Shown here: piece by piece, positions 64,000 through 64,000 of the stretch
Numbering within the stretch: position 1 is the stretch's first letter
Layout of the letters: each line of letters begins with the position of its first letter
Source of the DNA: W0P28-013 sp964570565
GTDB taxonomy: Bacteria; Bacteroidota; Bacteroidia; Bacteroidales; Paludibacteraceae
Assembly: GCA_964570565.1 (NCBI GenBank)
Contig: CAZMYT010000001.1
Location: forward strand, 186,001 to 250,000
DNA: 64,000 bases
Direction of reading: 5' to 3'
Position numbers and translations under genes: made by a program
The notes under the pieces: model-generated
Seen by the model: the letters and a program-made list of their open reading frames with translations, nothing else
Database searches by the model: none
What the model was told of the DNA's origin: nothing

Positions 64000-64000
64000 G

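Overview
The window is a chromosomal segment of about 40% G+C from a member of the Bacteroidota, most likely order Bacteroidales. The evidence is two SusC/SusD pairs, promoters of the Bacteroidetes type (TTTG, about 19 bases, TAnnTTTG), a type IX secretion (T9SS) plug protein, a protease with a T9SS sorting tail, parvulin and LptA-like envelope genes, and the GH133-GT4-GH57 glycogen cluster. Almost no gene has a Shine-Dalgarno site. I could not run any search, so family names rest on motifs and gene context.

Layout. 1-1.7 kb: dnaX, cut at its 5' end. 1.7-7.6 kb: a minus-strand operon of dipeptidyl peptidase IV, FucP-type sugar permease, lipoprotein, a very small membrane protein, ROK sugar kinase and a DUF695 protein. 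7.6-8.9 kb: a DegT-family aminotransferase and tRNA-Lys(CTT). 8.9-10.7 kb: an AT-rich accessory patch with two unrecognised genes and three copies of a hairpin-bearing REP/MITE-like repeat. 10.7-12.2 kb: a helical-repeat protein of unknown role. 12.3-28.2 kb: the main feature, a ten-gene one-strand operon of ribokinase, SusC, SusD, three different ADP-ribosylglycohydrolase-family proteins, two esterases with degenerate second domains, a GRP-family (RbsU-like) sugar transporter and a lipoprotein. It reads as a system for releasing and importing ribose from ribosylated molecules.

28.3-39.2 kb: gpmI, then an envelope-assembly operon of three SurA-like proteins, an LptA/OstA-like protein, a Usp-like protein, a LysM plus ligand-binding lipoprotein-like protein and a PorT-like barrel. 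39.2-41.9 kb: carboxynorspermidine synthase-like gene (minus) and the DUF5103 T9SS plug protein. 42.0-46.7 kb: glycogen debranching enzyme, glycosyltransferase and GH57 protein. 46.8-56.0 kb: a small basic protein, era, der, a Pif1-like helicase, tdk, an unknown acidic protein, rsmI, a coiled-coil lipoprotein and a HAD phosphatase. 56.0-61.2 kb: a second SusC/SusD pair with a long AT-rich leader and no enzymes. 61.5-64.0 kb: an M6 metalloprotease with a T9SS tail, running off the right end.

How the genes work together. The ribose-type operon has outer-membrane capture (SusCD), extracytoplasmic processing (all five enzymes carry signal peptides or lipoboxes), inner-membrane import (RbsU-like) and phosphorylation (RbsK). 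The 28-39 kb operon is a maturation line for outer-membrane proteins and LPS, on which the SusC barrels and the T9SS depend. No CRISPR array, intact insertion sequence, prophage or rRNA gene was seen.
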